From the NCBI GenBank assembly GCA_020851435.1, contig JADZCS010000206.1:1-37780 (forward strand): a DNA stretch of 37,780 bases, in the 5' to 3' direction. Of this stretch, positions 26,156-34,556 are shown piece after piece (positions within the stretch are counted from its first letter, which is position 1; each line of letters begins with the position of its first letter). The DNA is from Gammaproteobacteria bacterium (GTDB lineage Bacteria; Pseudomonadota; Gammaproteobacteria; Steroidobacterales; Steroidobacteraceae). The position numbers were made by a program, and so were the translations under genes. The notes under the pieces were generated by a model. That model did no database searches and had not been told where the DNA came from. It was given only the letters and a program-made list of their open reading frames with translations.

Positions 26156-27292
26156 GGCGAGCCTCTCCGCCGCGAGTTCCAGCGTCGCAGGCTCCTTGGC
26201 GAAGCAGCAGCGCAGCAGGCGGTCGTCCGAGGGCCGTTCCTGGAACGGCGACAACGGGATCACCGCCACGCCGTGGCGCTCGACCAGCTGCCGGCAGAAC
26301 TCCAGGTCCGGCAGCGACGAGACGGCCGAGTAGTCGACCAGCTGGAAATACGTGCCGTGGCTGGGGAGCAGCCTCAGTCGCGTCCCCGTCATGAGCCTGC
26401 CGAACAGGTTGCGTCGCGCCTCGGCGCGGGCCGCGACCTCGGCGCCGTAGCCGGGAGCCTCGGCCAGGAAATCCGCCAGCGCGCGCTGCACGGGGGCGTT
26501 GACCGCGAAGGTCACGAACTGGTGCACCTTGCGGAACTCGCGCGTCGCCTGCGGCGGCGCGATGCAGTAGCCGACTTTCCACCCGGTCGCATCGAACACC
26601 TTGCCGAACGAATACACCGCGAAGCAGCGCGGGCGCAGCCCCGGATGGGCGAGCGCCGTGGCATGGCGCCGGCCGTCGAAGGTGAGGCGCTCATAGACCT
26701 CGTCGGCCAGCAGCCAGGCGCGGGTGGGCTCGAGCAGCGCCGCGAGGCGGTCGAGGCTGGCCCGATCCAGCACCTGGCCCGTCGGGTTGTTGGGGTTGTT
26801 GACGACCACGAGCCGCGTGCGCGGCGACAGCGCGGCAGCCAGCGCTTCCCAGTCCGGCTGGAAATCCGGCCGCGTGAGCGGCACGCGCAGGATGCGCGCG
26901 CCAGCCAGTACGGCCGCGGGCGCGTAGGAGTCGTAGGCGGGGTCGAGCAGCACCACTTCGTCGCCGGGACCGACCGTGGCCTGGATGGCGCAGAACAGCG
27001 CCTCCGTGCCGCCGGCGGTGACCGTGATCTCATGCTCCGGATCGACGGCTACGCCGTGCCTCGCGGCGTGGTCGGCGGCGATGCGCTCGCGCAGCAGCGG
27101 ATCGCCGGCCATGGGCGCGTACTGGTTGAGGCCGGCGCGCATGTGCATCTCGACGAGGTCGACGAGCCGGGGCGGCGGCTGGAAATCGGGAATGCCCTGG
27201 CCGAGGTTGACCGCGCCGTGCTCGACGGCGAGACGCGACATCACCGTGAAGATGGTGGTGCCGACGCCGGGGAGCTTGTCCGCGATGTCCAC
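26147..27292 (-). CDS. ybdL: YbdL-type methionine/aromatic aminotransferase (class I)
   Basis: The 381-residue PLP enzyme aligns well with E. coli YbdL, a transaminase preferring methionine with 2-oxo acids, from KLPGVGTTIFTVMS at the N-terminus to CFAKEPATLELAAERL at the C-terminus. Visible motifs are VNLGQGIPDF (28-37), NNPNNPTGQ (165-173), LADEVYE (195-201) and the PLP lysine in YSFGKVFDATGWKVGY (Lys231). The GTG start at 27292 is supported by the N-terminal match. It begins 12 bases after the potI-like stop on the same strand, so it is probably the last gene of the polyamine operon. Its in vivo substrate there is open. Confidence 0.87.
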   Translation of the reverse strand: MDIADKLPGVGTTIFTVMSRLAVEHGAVNLGQGIPDFQPPPRLVDLVEMHMRAGLNQYAPMAGDPLLRERIAADHAARHGVAVDPEHEITVTAGGTEALFCAIQATVGPGDEVVLLDPAYDSYAPAAVLAGARILRVPLTRPDFQPDWEALAAALSPRTRLVVVNNPNNPTGQVLDRASLDRLAALLEPTRAWLLADEVYERLTFDGRRHATALAHPGLRPRCFAVYSFGKVFDATGWKVGYCIAPPQATREFRKVHQFVTFAVNAPVQRALADFLAEAPGYGAEVAARAEARRNLFGRLMTGTRLRLLPSHGTYFQLVDYSAVSSLPDLEFCRQLVERHGVAVIPLSPFQERPSDDRLLRCCFAKEPATLELAAERLAAL

Positions 27293-27304
27293 GCTGGCCC
27301 GCGA

Positions 27305-28147
27305 CTATTCGTTGGCGGCGATCGCCCGCTGGATGTCGCGCTGGCGGCGCTTTTCCTGCCGCTGCATGCCCACACCCACGCCGACGACGGCGATCGCGAC
27401 GATCAGCACCATGATGGTGGCGAGCGCGTTCACGTCCGGGCTCACGCCGAGCCGGACCTTGGAGAAGATCACCTGCGGCAGCGTGCTGGAGCCCGGGCCC
27501 GAGACGAAGCTCGTGATCACGAGGTCGTCCCAGGACAGCGTGAATGCCAGCATCCAGCCCGCCAGGATCGCCGGGAAGATGATCGGCAGCGTGATCAGGA
27601 AGAACACCTTGGCCGGCCGCGCGCCGAGGTCCATGGCGGCCTCTTCCAGCGCGTCGTCGAAGGTGGCGAGCCGCGACTGCACGACCACCGTGACGTAGGC
27701 CATGGAGAAGGTCATGTGCGCGATCGTGATGGTCGTGACGCCGCGGCCCGAGGGCCAGCCCACCGCCTGCTCCAGCGCGACGAACAGCAGCAGCATGGCC
27801 AGGCCGGTGATGACCTCCGGCATGACCAGCGGCGCCGTCGTCATGCCGCTCATCAGCGTGCGGCCGCGGAAGCGCCCGAAGCGCGACAGCGCCAGGCCCG
27901 CCAGCGTGCCGAGGATGACGGCGCCGGTCGCATTGATCGCGGCGATCTTCAGCGAGAGCATCGCCGCGTCGAGGATCTGCTGGTTGTGCAGCAGTTCGCC
28001 GTACCACTTGGTCGAGAAGCCCGCCCACACGGTCACGAGCTTGCTCTCGTTGAACGAGAACACGATCATCGACAGGATCGGCACGTACAGGAACGCGAAG
28101 CCGAACGCCATCGCGCTGGTGACGAAGAACGAGCGGCGCCCGATCAC
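27305..28147 (-). CDS. spuH: Polyamine ABC transporter permease PotI/SpuH
   Basis: The 280-residue inner-membrane permease matches E. coli PotI: the start segment LYVPILSMIVFSFNESKLVTVWAGFSTKWYGELL, six transmembrane helices, and the EAA loop EEAAMDLGARPAKVFFLITLPIIFPAI that contacts the ATPase. With the neighbouring permease it forms the putrescine/spermidine channel. It starts with GTG overlapping the upstream permease stop (GTGA). The C-terminus ends in a basic coil (QRQEKRRQRDIQRAI). A YbdL-type aminotransferase follows after 12 bases. Confidence 0.93.
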   Translation of the reverse strand: MIGRRSFFVTSAMAFGFAFLYVPILSMIVFSFNESKLVTVWAGFSTKWYGELLHNQQILDAAMLSLKIAAINATGAVILGTLAGLALSRFGRFRGRTLMSGMTTAPLVMPEVITGLAMLLLFVALEQAVGWPSGRGVTTITIAHMTFSMAYVTVVVQSRLATFDDALEEAAMDLGARPAKVFFLITLPIIFPAILAGWMLAFTLSWDDLVITSFVSGPGSSTLPQVIFSKVRLGVSPDVNALATIMVLIVAIAVVGVGVGMQRQEKRRQRDIQRAIAANE

Positions 28148-29160
28148 GGATGCCCTCCCAGCTGCTTGCCCTGGTAGTGCTGGAACACCATGATCGGCAC
28201 GACCAGCAGCAGCAGCATCGCGATCGCGACCGCGCTCGCCACCGGCCAGTCACGGTTGTTGAAGAACTCGTTCCACAGGACCTTGCCGATCATCAGCGTG
28301 TCCGCGCCGCCCAGCAGCGAGGGAATCACGAACTCGCCGACGGCGGGGATGAACACCAGCATGCAGCCGGCGACGATGCCCGGCGCGGACAGCGGCAGCG
28401 TGATCTTCATGAAGGCCTTGACCGGGCGGCAGCCCAGGTCCGCTGCCGCCTCGAGCAGCGTCATGTCGTGCTTCTCGAGGTTCGCGTACAGCGGCAGGAT
28501 CATGAACGGCAGGTACGAATACACGATGCCGACGTAGACCGCGAAATCGGTCTGCAGCATCACGATGGGCTCGTCGATGATGCCCAGGGCCATCAGCATG
28601 TTGTTGAGGAGGCCGTTGTTCTTGAGGATGCCGATCCAGGCGTAGACGCGCAGCAGGAACGAGGTCCAGAACGGCAGCATAACCAGCATCAGCAGCAGGT
28701 TGCGCCACTGCGGGCTGGTCCGCGCGATGCCGTAGGCCATCGGGTAGCCCAGCAACAGGCACAGCAGCGTGGACACGGCCGCCACCATCAGCGAGTTGAG
28801 GTAGGCGCGGTAATACAGCGCGTCCTGCCACAGGTACGCGTAGTTGGCGATGTTCAGCTTGAGCGTGAGCGCCTGTGCCTCGACCCAGCTCAGCAGCGGC
28901 TCGTACGGCGGCATGCCCATCCGGATCTCGGACAGCGAGATCTTGAGCACGATGATGAACGGCACCAGGAAGAACAGCGCCAGCCACAGGTAGGGCACGC
29001 CGATGACGACCGCGCGTCCCGGGCCGCCCCAGTCGGCCAGCCGGTTGCGGGCCCAGCGGTAAGGGCCGAGCATCTGCATGAACGCCATCAGCTCGGCGAG
29101 CAGGAAAGGAGCGCTGCCGCCCTCGCCCATCACCCGGCCGTTGCGGGCCAGCCGGCTCAC
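28144..29160 (-). CDS. spuG: Polyamine ABC transporter permease PotH/SpuG
   Basis: The 338-residue permease aligns with E. coli PotH over its core: ISLSEIRMGMPPYEPLL, the MPFWTSFLLRVYAWIGILKNNGLLN block, EAAADLGCRPVKAFMKITLPLSAPGI and GGADTLMIGKVLWNEFFNNRDWPVASAVAI. Six membrane segments are expected. The GTG start at 29160 overlaps the ATPase stop, but the first 20-30 residues have no counterpart in PotH; internal ATGs (at MGEGGS or MAFMQM) would give the usual length. It pairs with SpuH in the importer. Confidence 0.92.
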   Translation of the reverse strand: MSRLARNGRVMGEGGSAPFLLAELMAFMQMLGPYRWARNRLADWGGPGRAVVIGVPYLWLALFFLVPFIIVLKISLSEIRMGMPPYEPLLSWVEAQALTLKLNIANYAYLWQDALYYRAYLNSLMVAAVSTLLCLLLGYPMAYGIARTSPQWRNLLLMLVMLPFWTSFLLRVYAWIGILKNNGLLNNMLMALGIIDEPIVMLQTDFAVYVGIVYSYLPFMILPLYANLEKHDMTLLEAAADLGCRPVKAFMKITLPLSAPGIVAGCMLVFIPAVGEFVIPSLLGGADTLMIGKVLWNEFFNNRDWPVASAVAIAMLLLLVVPIMVFQHYQGKQLGGHP

Positions 29161-30299
29161 TGCGTCACCACCACGTTCGCCGACGCGTCCCAGTAGACCC
29201 AGACCGGCTCGTCCCAGGTGATGCGATCCTCGCCGCGGCGCGTGATGTTTGGCTGAGTGATGCGCAGGATCTTGCCGGTGTCGAGGCGCACCAGGTAACG
29301 CGATACGTCGCCGAGGTAGGCGATCTCGGTGACCGTCCCGCGGAAGATGTTCTCGTCGCGGCCCGGGTTGTCGCGCGAGATGTGGATCTTCTCCGGCCGC
29401 ACCGCCAGCCAGACGGTCGAGTCGGGCGGCGCCGAGACGCCGTGGTCGACGTAGATCGGCGCGGCGCCGGCCTCGGGACAGGCGATGCGCACGTAGGAAG
29501 GCTCGTCCTCGACGATCCGGCCCTCGAACATGTTCACGGAACCGACGAAGTCGGCGACGAAGCGCGTCGTCGGGTATTCGTAGATGTCGGTGGGCGTGCC
29601 CACCTGGACGATGCCGCCGTGGTTCATCACGCCGATGCGCGAGGCCAGCGTCATCGCCTCTTCCTGGTCGTGGGTCACGACCACGAAGGTGACCCCCAGC
29701 TTTTCCTGGATGTTCACGAGCTCGAACTGCGTGTGCTCGCGAAGCTTCTTGTCGAGCGCGCCGAGCGGCTCGTCGAGCAGCAGCAGCTTCGGGCGCTTGA
29801 CCAGCGAGCGCGCCAGCGCGACGCGCTGGCGCTGGCCGCCAGACAACTGGTGCGGCTTGCGCTTGGCGAACGAGCTCATCTTGACCAGTTCGAGCATGGC
29901 CGCGACGCGCTCGGTGAGCTCAGCCTTGGGGATGCCGTCCTGCTTGAGCCCGAACGAGACGTTCTGCTCGACCGTCATGTGCGGGAACAGCGCGTAGGAC
30001 TGGAACATCATGTTGACCGGCCGCTCGTAGGGCGGGATGCCGGTCATGTCCACGCCGTCGATCCACAGGTGGCCGGCAGTGGGCACCTCGAAACCGGCGA
30101 GCATCCTGAGCAGCGTCGTCTTGCCGCAGCCGGAGGCGCCGAGCAGGCAGAAGATCTCGCCCTTGTAGATGTTCAGCGAGACGTCGTCCACTGCGACGAA
30201 GTCGCCGAACTTCTTGGTGACTTTCTCGATGCGGACGTAGGGCTGCGCCTTGGGATCCTTCCAGGCCTCAACCTTCTCATCGGGACGGACGTTCGCCAT
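29157..30299 (-). CDS. spuF: Polyamine ABC transporter ATP-binding protein PotG/SpuF
   Basis: The 380-residue ATPase has Walker A GASGCGKTT (54-62), Q-loop Gln100, signature LSGGQ (152-156), Walker B LLLLDEP (172-178) and the switch histidine in VVVTHDQEE (His210). A C-terminal TOBE domain (about 290-380, WLAVRPEKIHISRDN and onward) is present as in PotG/PotA. It powers import by the two permeases encoded downstream. It is separated from the binding-protein gene by 72 bp containing a strong hairpin, which would lower its expression relative to the binding protein. Confidence 0.94.
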   Translation of the reverse strand: MANVRPDEKVEAWKDPKAQPYVRIEKVTKKFGDFVAVDDVSLNIYKGEIFCLLGASGCGKTTLLRMLAGFEVPTAGHLWIDGVDMTGIPPYERPVNMMFQSYALFPHMTVEQNVSFGLKQDGIPKAELTERVAAMLELVKMSSFAKRKPHQLSGGQRQRVALARSLVKRPKLLLLDEPLGALDKKLREHTQFELVNIQEKLGVTFVVVTHDQEEAMTLASRIGVMNHGGIVQVGTPTDIYEYPTTRFVADFVGSVNMFEGRIVEDEPSYVRIACPEAGAAPIYVDHGVSAPPDSTVWLAVRPEKIHISRDNPGRDENIFRGTVTEIAYLGDVSRYLVRLDTGKILRITQPNITRRGEDRITWDEPVWVYWDASANVVVTQ

Positions 30300-30328
30300 G
30301 GAATCCCCGCAGGGCCGGCTGGGATGGG

Positions 30329-30364
30329 AAACGGCCCCGGAAGCTGTCGCCTCCGGGGCCGTTT
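30329..30364 (-). terminator. 13-bp hairpin between the binding-protein gene and the ATPase gene
   Basis: Arms 30329-30341 (AAACGGCCCCGGA) and 30352-30364 (TCCGGGGCCGTTT) are perfectly complementary around a 10-base loop. On the minus strand it begins 7 bases after the binding-protein stop and ends with TTT then CCC. Such hairpins commonly act as partial terminators or 3' stabilisers that keep binding-protein mRNA in excess over the permease part. Confidence 0.65.
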
Positions 30365-30371
30365 GCTTGGG

Positions 30372-31514
30372 TTACTGGCCCGTCGTGAACCGCGTCCAGC
30401 TGCGGTTCATGAGCCGGCTGAACTCCTGCGATTCCGCGAGGTGCGGATGGAGCTTGGCCTTGACCGCAGCGTCGGGATACACGGCCGGATCACCCTTGAC
30501 CGCCGGGTCCACGAACTCCAGCGACGCCAGGTTGCCGTTCGCATAGCTGATGACGTTCGAGGCCGCGGCGACCACCTTGGGGTCCATCAGGTAGTTGATG
30601 AACTGGTAGGCGTTGTCGGGATGGGCCGCATCCGCCGGGATGGCGAGCATGTCGAACCACATGATCGCGCCTTCCTTCGGGATCGAGTAGGCCACGGTCA
30701 CGCCCTTGCCGGCTTCCTTGGCCCGGTCGCGCGCCTGCAGCACGTCGCCGCTCCAGCCGATCGCGACGCAGATGTCGCCGTTGGCGAGCGAGTCGATGTA
30801 CGCCGAAGAATTGAAGGACCGGACGTACGGCCGGACCTTCATGAGCAGTTCCTCGGCGGCCTTGAGGTCGGCCTCGCTCTCGCTGTTCGGGTCCTTGCCC
30901 AGGTAGATCAGCGCGGAGTCGATGACCTCGCTCGGCGCGTCGAGCATCGTGATGCCGCAGTCCTTGAGCTTGGCCGCGTTCTTCGGGTCGAACACGATGG
31001 CCCAGCTGTCGACCTTGTCGGTGCCCAGCGCCTTCTTGACCTTGTCGACGTCGTAGCCGATGCCGGTCGTGCCCCACATGTAGGGGATCGAGTGCTCGTT
31101 GTTCGGATCGTGCAGGGCCACGCGCTGCATGATCTCGGGGTCCATGTTCTTGAGGTTGGGCAGCTTCGACTTGTCGAGCTTCAGGAACACGCCGGCCTTG
31201 ATCTGGCGCTCGAGGAAGGAGGCCGAGGGCACGACCACGTCGTAGCCGGTGCGGCCCGCAAGCAGCTTGGTCTCGAGGACTTCGTTGGAATCGAAGACGT
31301 CGTAGTTGACCTTGATGCCCGTGTCCTTCGAGAACGTCGGGACCGTGTCCTCGGCGATGTAGTCAGACCAGTTGTAGACGTTGAGGACCTTCTCCTCGGG
31401 CGCGGGTGCAGCGGGCGCGGCCGCCTCGCCCTCGGGCTTCTTCTCGCCGCCGCAGGCCACCAACAGCGCCGCCATCGTCGTCGCCAGCAACGCAGACCGG
31501 TATGACACGTGCAT
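30372..31514 (-). CDS. Periplasmic polyamine-binding lipoprotein PotF/SpuD/SpuE type
   Basis: The 380-residue solute-binding protein has a lipobox LLVAC (Cys21), an Ala/Pro linker, and the PotF-type pattern YNWSDYIAEDT (47-57), YDVVVPSASFLERQIKAGV, IPYMWGTTGIGYD and RSWTRFTTGQ. Ligand residues by comparison with PotF are Trp49, Ser50, Ser97, Glu196, Trp254, Asp257 and Asp288. At the position of PotF Phe276 it has Trp286 (MWFDML), as in the spermidine-binding PotD. It is the only binding protein here; P. aeruginosa has two (SpuD, SpuE). It delivers polyamine to SpuFGH. A GAGGG site precedes the ATG. Confidence 0.92.
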   Translation of the reverse strand: MHVSYRSALLATTMAALLVACGGEKKPEGEAAAPAAPAPEEKVLNVYNWSDYIAEDTVPTFSKDTGIKVNYDVFDSNEVLETKLLAGRTGYDVVVPSASFLERQIKAGVFLKLDKSKLPNLKNMDPEIMQRVALHDPNNEHSIPYMWGTTGIGYDVDKVKKALGTDKVDSWAIVFDPKNAAKLKDCGITMLDAPSEVIDSALIYLGKDPNSESEADLKAAEELLMKVRPYVRSFNSSAYIDSLANGDICVAIGWSGDVLQARDRAKEAGKGVTVAYSIPKEGAIMWFDMLAIPADAAHPDNAYQFINYLMDPKVVAAASNVISYANGNLASLEFVDPAVKGDPAVYPDAAVKAKLHPHLAESQEFSRLMNRSWTRFTTGQ

Positions 31515-31529
31515 CTTTATCCCTCGCTA

Positions 31530-31544
31530 CCGGGCTCCGCCCGG
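31530..31544 (-). other. Leader hairpin upstream of the polyamine-binding-protein gene
   Basis: CCGGGC (31530-31535) pairs with GCCCGG (31539-31544) around a 3-base loop, a few bases upstream of the GAGGG ribosome-binding site. A role as mRNA stabiliser or in translational control is possible. Confidence 0.35.
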
Positions 31545-31604
31545 AAACCCTTGCCACCGCCGCGGGACGCATGCCCCAGGGCCCCTAGTGAGTCACAGAA
31601 CCCG

Positions 31605-31610
31605 ATTATA
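31605..31610 (-). promoter_or_regulatory. Candidate -10 box of an internal promoter for the binding-protein gene
   Basis: A perfect TATAAT lies on the minus strand about 90 bases before the ATG of the binding-protein gene, in the 169-bp gap after spuC. The -35 region is poor (TGCAGA at about 18 bp spacing). It could let the transporter genes be expressed apart from spuABC. Confidence 0.4.
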
Positions 31611-31683
31611 GCCATGCCCCAGCGGATTTCTGCAGCCCTGTTGGAGCTGCCCCGGGAGTGTGCGCCGCCGGTGCGGCCCGCAC

Positions 31684-33075
31684 TCAGCCGGTGCGGACCC
31701 CGAGATCCCGGGCGGTGAGGTCCAGGCACTTCCAGGCCTTCTCCACCAGCTCGTCGATGTGGCTTCGCTCCAGGATCAGCGGCGGGGCGATGATCATGGT
31801 GTCGCGCACCGCCCGCATGACCAGGCCGTTGGCGAAGCAGTGGTCGCGGCAGATCAGGCCGACGTCGCCGCGGTTGCGGAAGAAGCTGCGCGTGCCCTTG
31901 TGCGCCACCAGTTCCAGGGCGCCGATGAAGCCCACGCCGCGGACCTCGCCGACCAGCGGGTGCTCGCCCAGCTCGGCCCAGCGCTGCTGCAGGTAGGGAC
32001 CGGTTTCCTCGCGCACGCGCTCCACCAGCCGCTCGCCGCGCAGGATCGCCAGGTTGGCGAGGGCCACCGCGCAGGCGACCGGGTGGCCGGAGTAGGTATA
32101 ACCGTGGGCGAACTCGCCGCCCTTGTCGATGAGCACCTCCGCGACGCGGTCCGAGACCATGACGCCGCCCAGCGGCTGGTACCCGGAGGTGACCGCCTTG
32201 GCGATGGTCATGAAGTCGGGCCTGAAGCCGAAGTGCTCGCAGCCGAACCAGCGGCCCGTGCGGCCGAAACCGCAGACGACCTCGTCGGCGATCAGCAGGA
32301 TCCCGTACTCGCGGCAGATGCGCTCGATCTCGGGCCAGTAGGTCTCCGGCGGGATGATCACGCCGCCCGCGCCCTGGATCGGCTCGCCGATGAAGGCCCC
32401 CACCCTGTCGGGGCCGATCTGCTCGATCTTCTCGGCCAGCCGGCGCGCGGCCCGCAGGCCGTACTCGGCGGGACTCAGGTCCGTGCCGTTCTCGAACCAG
32501 TAGGGCTGCTCGATGTGGACGATGTCCGGGATCGGCAGGCCGCCCTGCTCGTGCATGAACGCCATGCCGCCCAGCGAGGCGCCCGCCATGGTGCTGCCGT
32601 GGTAGGCATTGTGGCGGCTGATGATCATCTTGCGGTCCGGCTCGCCCAGCAGGTCCCAGTAGCGCCGGACCATGCGCACGATCGTGTCGTTCGCCTCGGA
32701 GCCGGAACCCGTGAAGAACACCCGCTTGAACTGCGGCGGCGTGAGCTCCGCGAGCACCCGCGCGAGCTCGATGGCCGGCGGGTTCGCGCTCTTGAAGAAG
32801 CTGTTGTAGTACGGTAGCTCCTGCATCTGGCGGTAGGCCGCCTCGGCGAGCTCCTTGCGGCCGTAACCGATGTTCACGCACCACAGGCCTGCCATGCCGT
32901 CGAGGATCTTGTGGCCCTCGGAGTCGTGCAGGTAGGGCCCCTCGGCGTGGGTGATCACGCGCGCGCCTTCGGCCGCCAGCGCCTTGAAGTCGGTGAACGG
33001 GTGCATGAAGTGGCGCGAGTCCAGTTCCTGCCACTCGCGCGTCGTCCGGGTCTTGCTGATCAGTTCGGCGCTCAT
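31684..33075 (-). CDS. spuC: Putrescine-pyruvate aminotransferase
   Basis: This class III PLP aminotransferase converts putrescine to 4-aminobutanal using pyruvate. The 463-residue protein shows the omega-aminotransferase pattern: GLWCVNIGYGRKEL, FFTGSGSEANDT (120-131), AYHGSTMAGASLGG, the EPIQGAGGVIIPP loop, the cofactor aspartate in IADEV (Asp264) and the PLP lysine in TIAKAVTSGYQPLGG (Lys293). It is close to SpuC of Pseudomonas by these motifs and by position between spuB and the transporter genes. AGGAG lies 7 bases before ATG 33075; the longer open frame upstream overlaps spuB and is not homologous. Confidence 0.92.
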   Translation of the reverse strand: MSAELISKTRTTREWQELDSRHFMHPFTDFKALAAEGARVITHAEGPYLHDSEGHKILDGMAGLWCVNIGYGRKELAEAAYRQMQELPYYNSFFKSANPPAIELARVLAELTPPQFKRVFFTGSGSEANDTIVRMVRRYWDLLGEPDRKMIISRHNAYHGSTMAGASLGGMAFMHEQGGLPIPDIVHIEQPYWFENGTDLSPAEYGLRAARRLAEKIEQIGPDRVGAFIGEPIQGAGGVIIPPETYWPEIERICREYGILLIADEVVCGFGRTGRWFGCEHFGFRPDFMTIAKAVTSGYQPLGGVMVSDRVAEVLIDKGGEFAHGYTYSGHPVACAVALANLAILRGERLVERVREETGPYLQQRWAELGEHPLVGEVRGVGFIGALELVAHKGTRSFFRNRGDVGLICRDHCFANGLVMRAVRDTMIIAPPLILERSHIDELVEKAWKCLDLTARDLGVRTG

Positions 33076-33160
33076 CTCTCGGCTCCTGTCTCGTTCCATT
33101 GCGCGTCGATTCGTCCGGCAAGCGTAACCCGGGAGCACGGTCACGGGCGCGGCGTCAGCG

Positions 33161-33208
33161 GTCGGGAGCAGGTCGCGAGCCCCGCTTCCCGGGCCGCGAC
33201 CACCCGAC
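33161..33208 (-). other. Nested stem-loop in the spuB-spuC gap
   Basis: An inner stem GGTCGCG (33171-33177) with CGCGACC (33195-33201), continued by GCCC (33179-33182) with GGGC (33191-33194), is flanked by a further pair GTCGGG (33161-33166) and CCCGAC (33203-33208). It begins about 10 bases beyond the spuB stop. No T-run follows, so it may stabilise the upstream mRNA or reduce read-through. Confidence 0.45.
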
Positions 33209-33218
33209 GCGCCGTGCC

Positions 33219-34556
33219 TCAAACGTTCAGCAGCAGGTGTTCGCGCTCCCAGGACGAGATCACCTGCAGGAACGTCTCGTGCTCGGTTTCCTTGACCGCC
33301 GCGTAGGCCGCGACGTACCGGTCGCCGAAGATGTCGACCAGCGGCTTGCACTCCCGCAGCAGCTTCAGCGCCTCGGCCAGCGTGCGCGGCAGGGCGAAGG
33401 GCAGCTCGTAGGCACTGCCGTTGATCGGCTCGGTCGGCTTGAGGCCCTCGATCATGCCGAGGTAGCCGCAGGCCATCGAGGCGGTGATCGCGAGGTAGGG
33501 ATTGGCGTCCGCGCCGCCGAGGCGGTTCTCGACGCGGCGGTTCGAGGGCGAGGACACGGGCACGCGCAGGCCGGCGGTTCGGTTGTCGTAGCCCCACTGC
33601 ACGTTGATCGGCGCCATGGTGTAGCGCGACAGGCGGCGGTAGCTGTTGACGTTCGGCGCGAACAGCGACATCGCGGCGGGCAGGTACTTCTGCAGGCCGG
33701 CGATGTGGGAGAAGAACAGCTGCGTCGGAGAACCGTCCTTGTTGGAGAACACGTTCTCGCCGGTGGTCGTGTCCACCACGCTCTGGTGGATGTGCATGGC
33801 GCTGCCGGGCTCCTTGGCCATCGGCTTCGCCATGAACGTCGCGTACATCTTGTGGCGCAGCGCGGCCTCGCGCGCCGTGCGCTTGAACAGGAACGCCTGG
33901 TCCGCCAGCGACAGCGGATCGCCGTGCAGCAGGTTGATCTCCATCTGCGCGGCGCCGTCCTCGTGGATCAGCGTGTCGATGTCGATGTTCTGCGCCTCGC
34001 AGAACGCGTACATGTCGTCGAACATCGGGTCGAACTCGTTGACCGCCGCGATGGAATACGACTGGCGGCCGATCTCGGGCCGGCCCGAGCGGCCCACCGG
34101 CGGCTTGAGCGGGTAGTCGGGATCGAGGTTCGGGTCGACCAGGAAGAACTCGAGCTCTGGCGCGACCACGGCCTTCCAGCCCTTCGCGGCATACATCTCG
34201 ATGATGCGACGCAGCAGGTAGCGCGGCGCCATCGGCACGGGCCGGCCGTCGCTGTAGAAGCAGTCGTGGATGACCTGCGCGGTGGGCTCCGCGGCCCAGG
34301 GCACGACGCGGATCGTCGACGGATCGGCCTTGAGGACGATGTCGATCTCGGACGGGTTGATGGAACTGTCGTCGTCCGGGTAATCGCCGGTCACGGTCTG
34401 CAGGAAGATGGACTCGGGCATGCGCATGCCCTCCTCTTCCGCGTACTTCTCGGCGGGGACGATCTTGCCGCGGGCGACGCCCGCCATGTCCGGGATGATG
34501 GCCTCGACCTCGGAGATGCCGTGGTCACGGAGGAACTGCTGGATCTTCTGCGTCAT
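33219..34556 (-). CDS. spuB: Gamma-glutamylpolyamine synthetase (glutamine-synthetase family), SpuB-like
   Basis: The enzyme ligates glutamate to a polyamine amino group with ATP, the first step of the gamma-glutamyl route. The 445-residue protein has the glutamine-synthetase fold: GVARGKIVPAEKY, PELEFFLVD, HEDGAAQMEINLLHGD, the HIHQS motif in GSAMHIHQSVVD, NSYRRL, and RVENRLGGADANPYLAI. It lacks a Tyr-adenylylation segment of GlnA type that I can recognise, as expected for PuuA-like enzymes. It starts with an ATGA overlap on the spuA stop. A second family member is encoded divergently; substrate division between them is unknown. Confidence 0.9.
   Translation of the reverse strand: MTQKIQQFLRDHGISEVEAIIPDMAGVARGKIVPAEKYAEEEGMRMPESIFLQTVTGDYPDDDSSINPSEIDIVLKADPSTIRVVPWAAEPTAQVIHDCFYSDGRPVPMAPRYLLRRIIEMYAAKGWKAVVAPELEFFLVDPNLDPDYPLKPPVGRSGRPEIGRQSYSIAAVNEFDPMFDDMYAFCEAQNIDIDTLIHEDGAAQMEINLLHGDPLSLADQAFLFKRTAREAALRHKMYATFMAKPMAKEPGSAMHIHQSVVDTTTGENVFSNKDGSPTQLFFSHIAGLQKYLPAAMSLFAPNVNSYRRLSRYTMAPINVQWGYDNRTAGLRVPVSSPSNRRVENRLGGADANPYLAITASMACGYLGMIEGLKPTEPINGSAYELPFALPRTLAEALKLLRECKPLVDIFGDRYVAAYAAVKETEHETFLQVISSWEREHLLLNV

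Noticed and set aside
29382-31505. 707-residue plus-strand ORF opposite the polyamine transporter genes
   Set aside because: Antisense shadow of the ATPase and binding-protein genes, which have complete motif sets.
33161-33208. Nested stem in the spuB-spuC gap as a riboswitch or small RNA
   Set aside because: No conserved riboswitch core or promoter/terminator pair could be recognised; only a simple stem-loop is supported.
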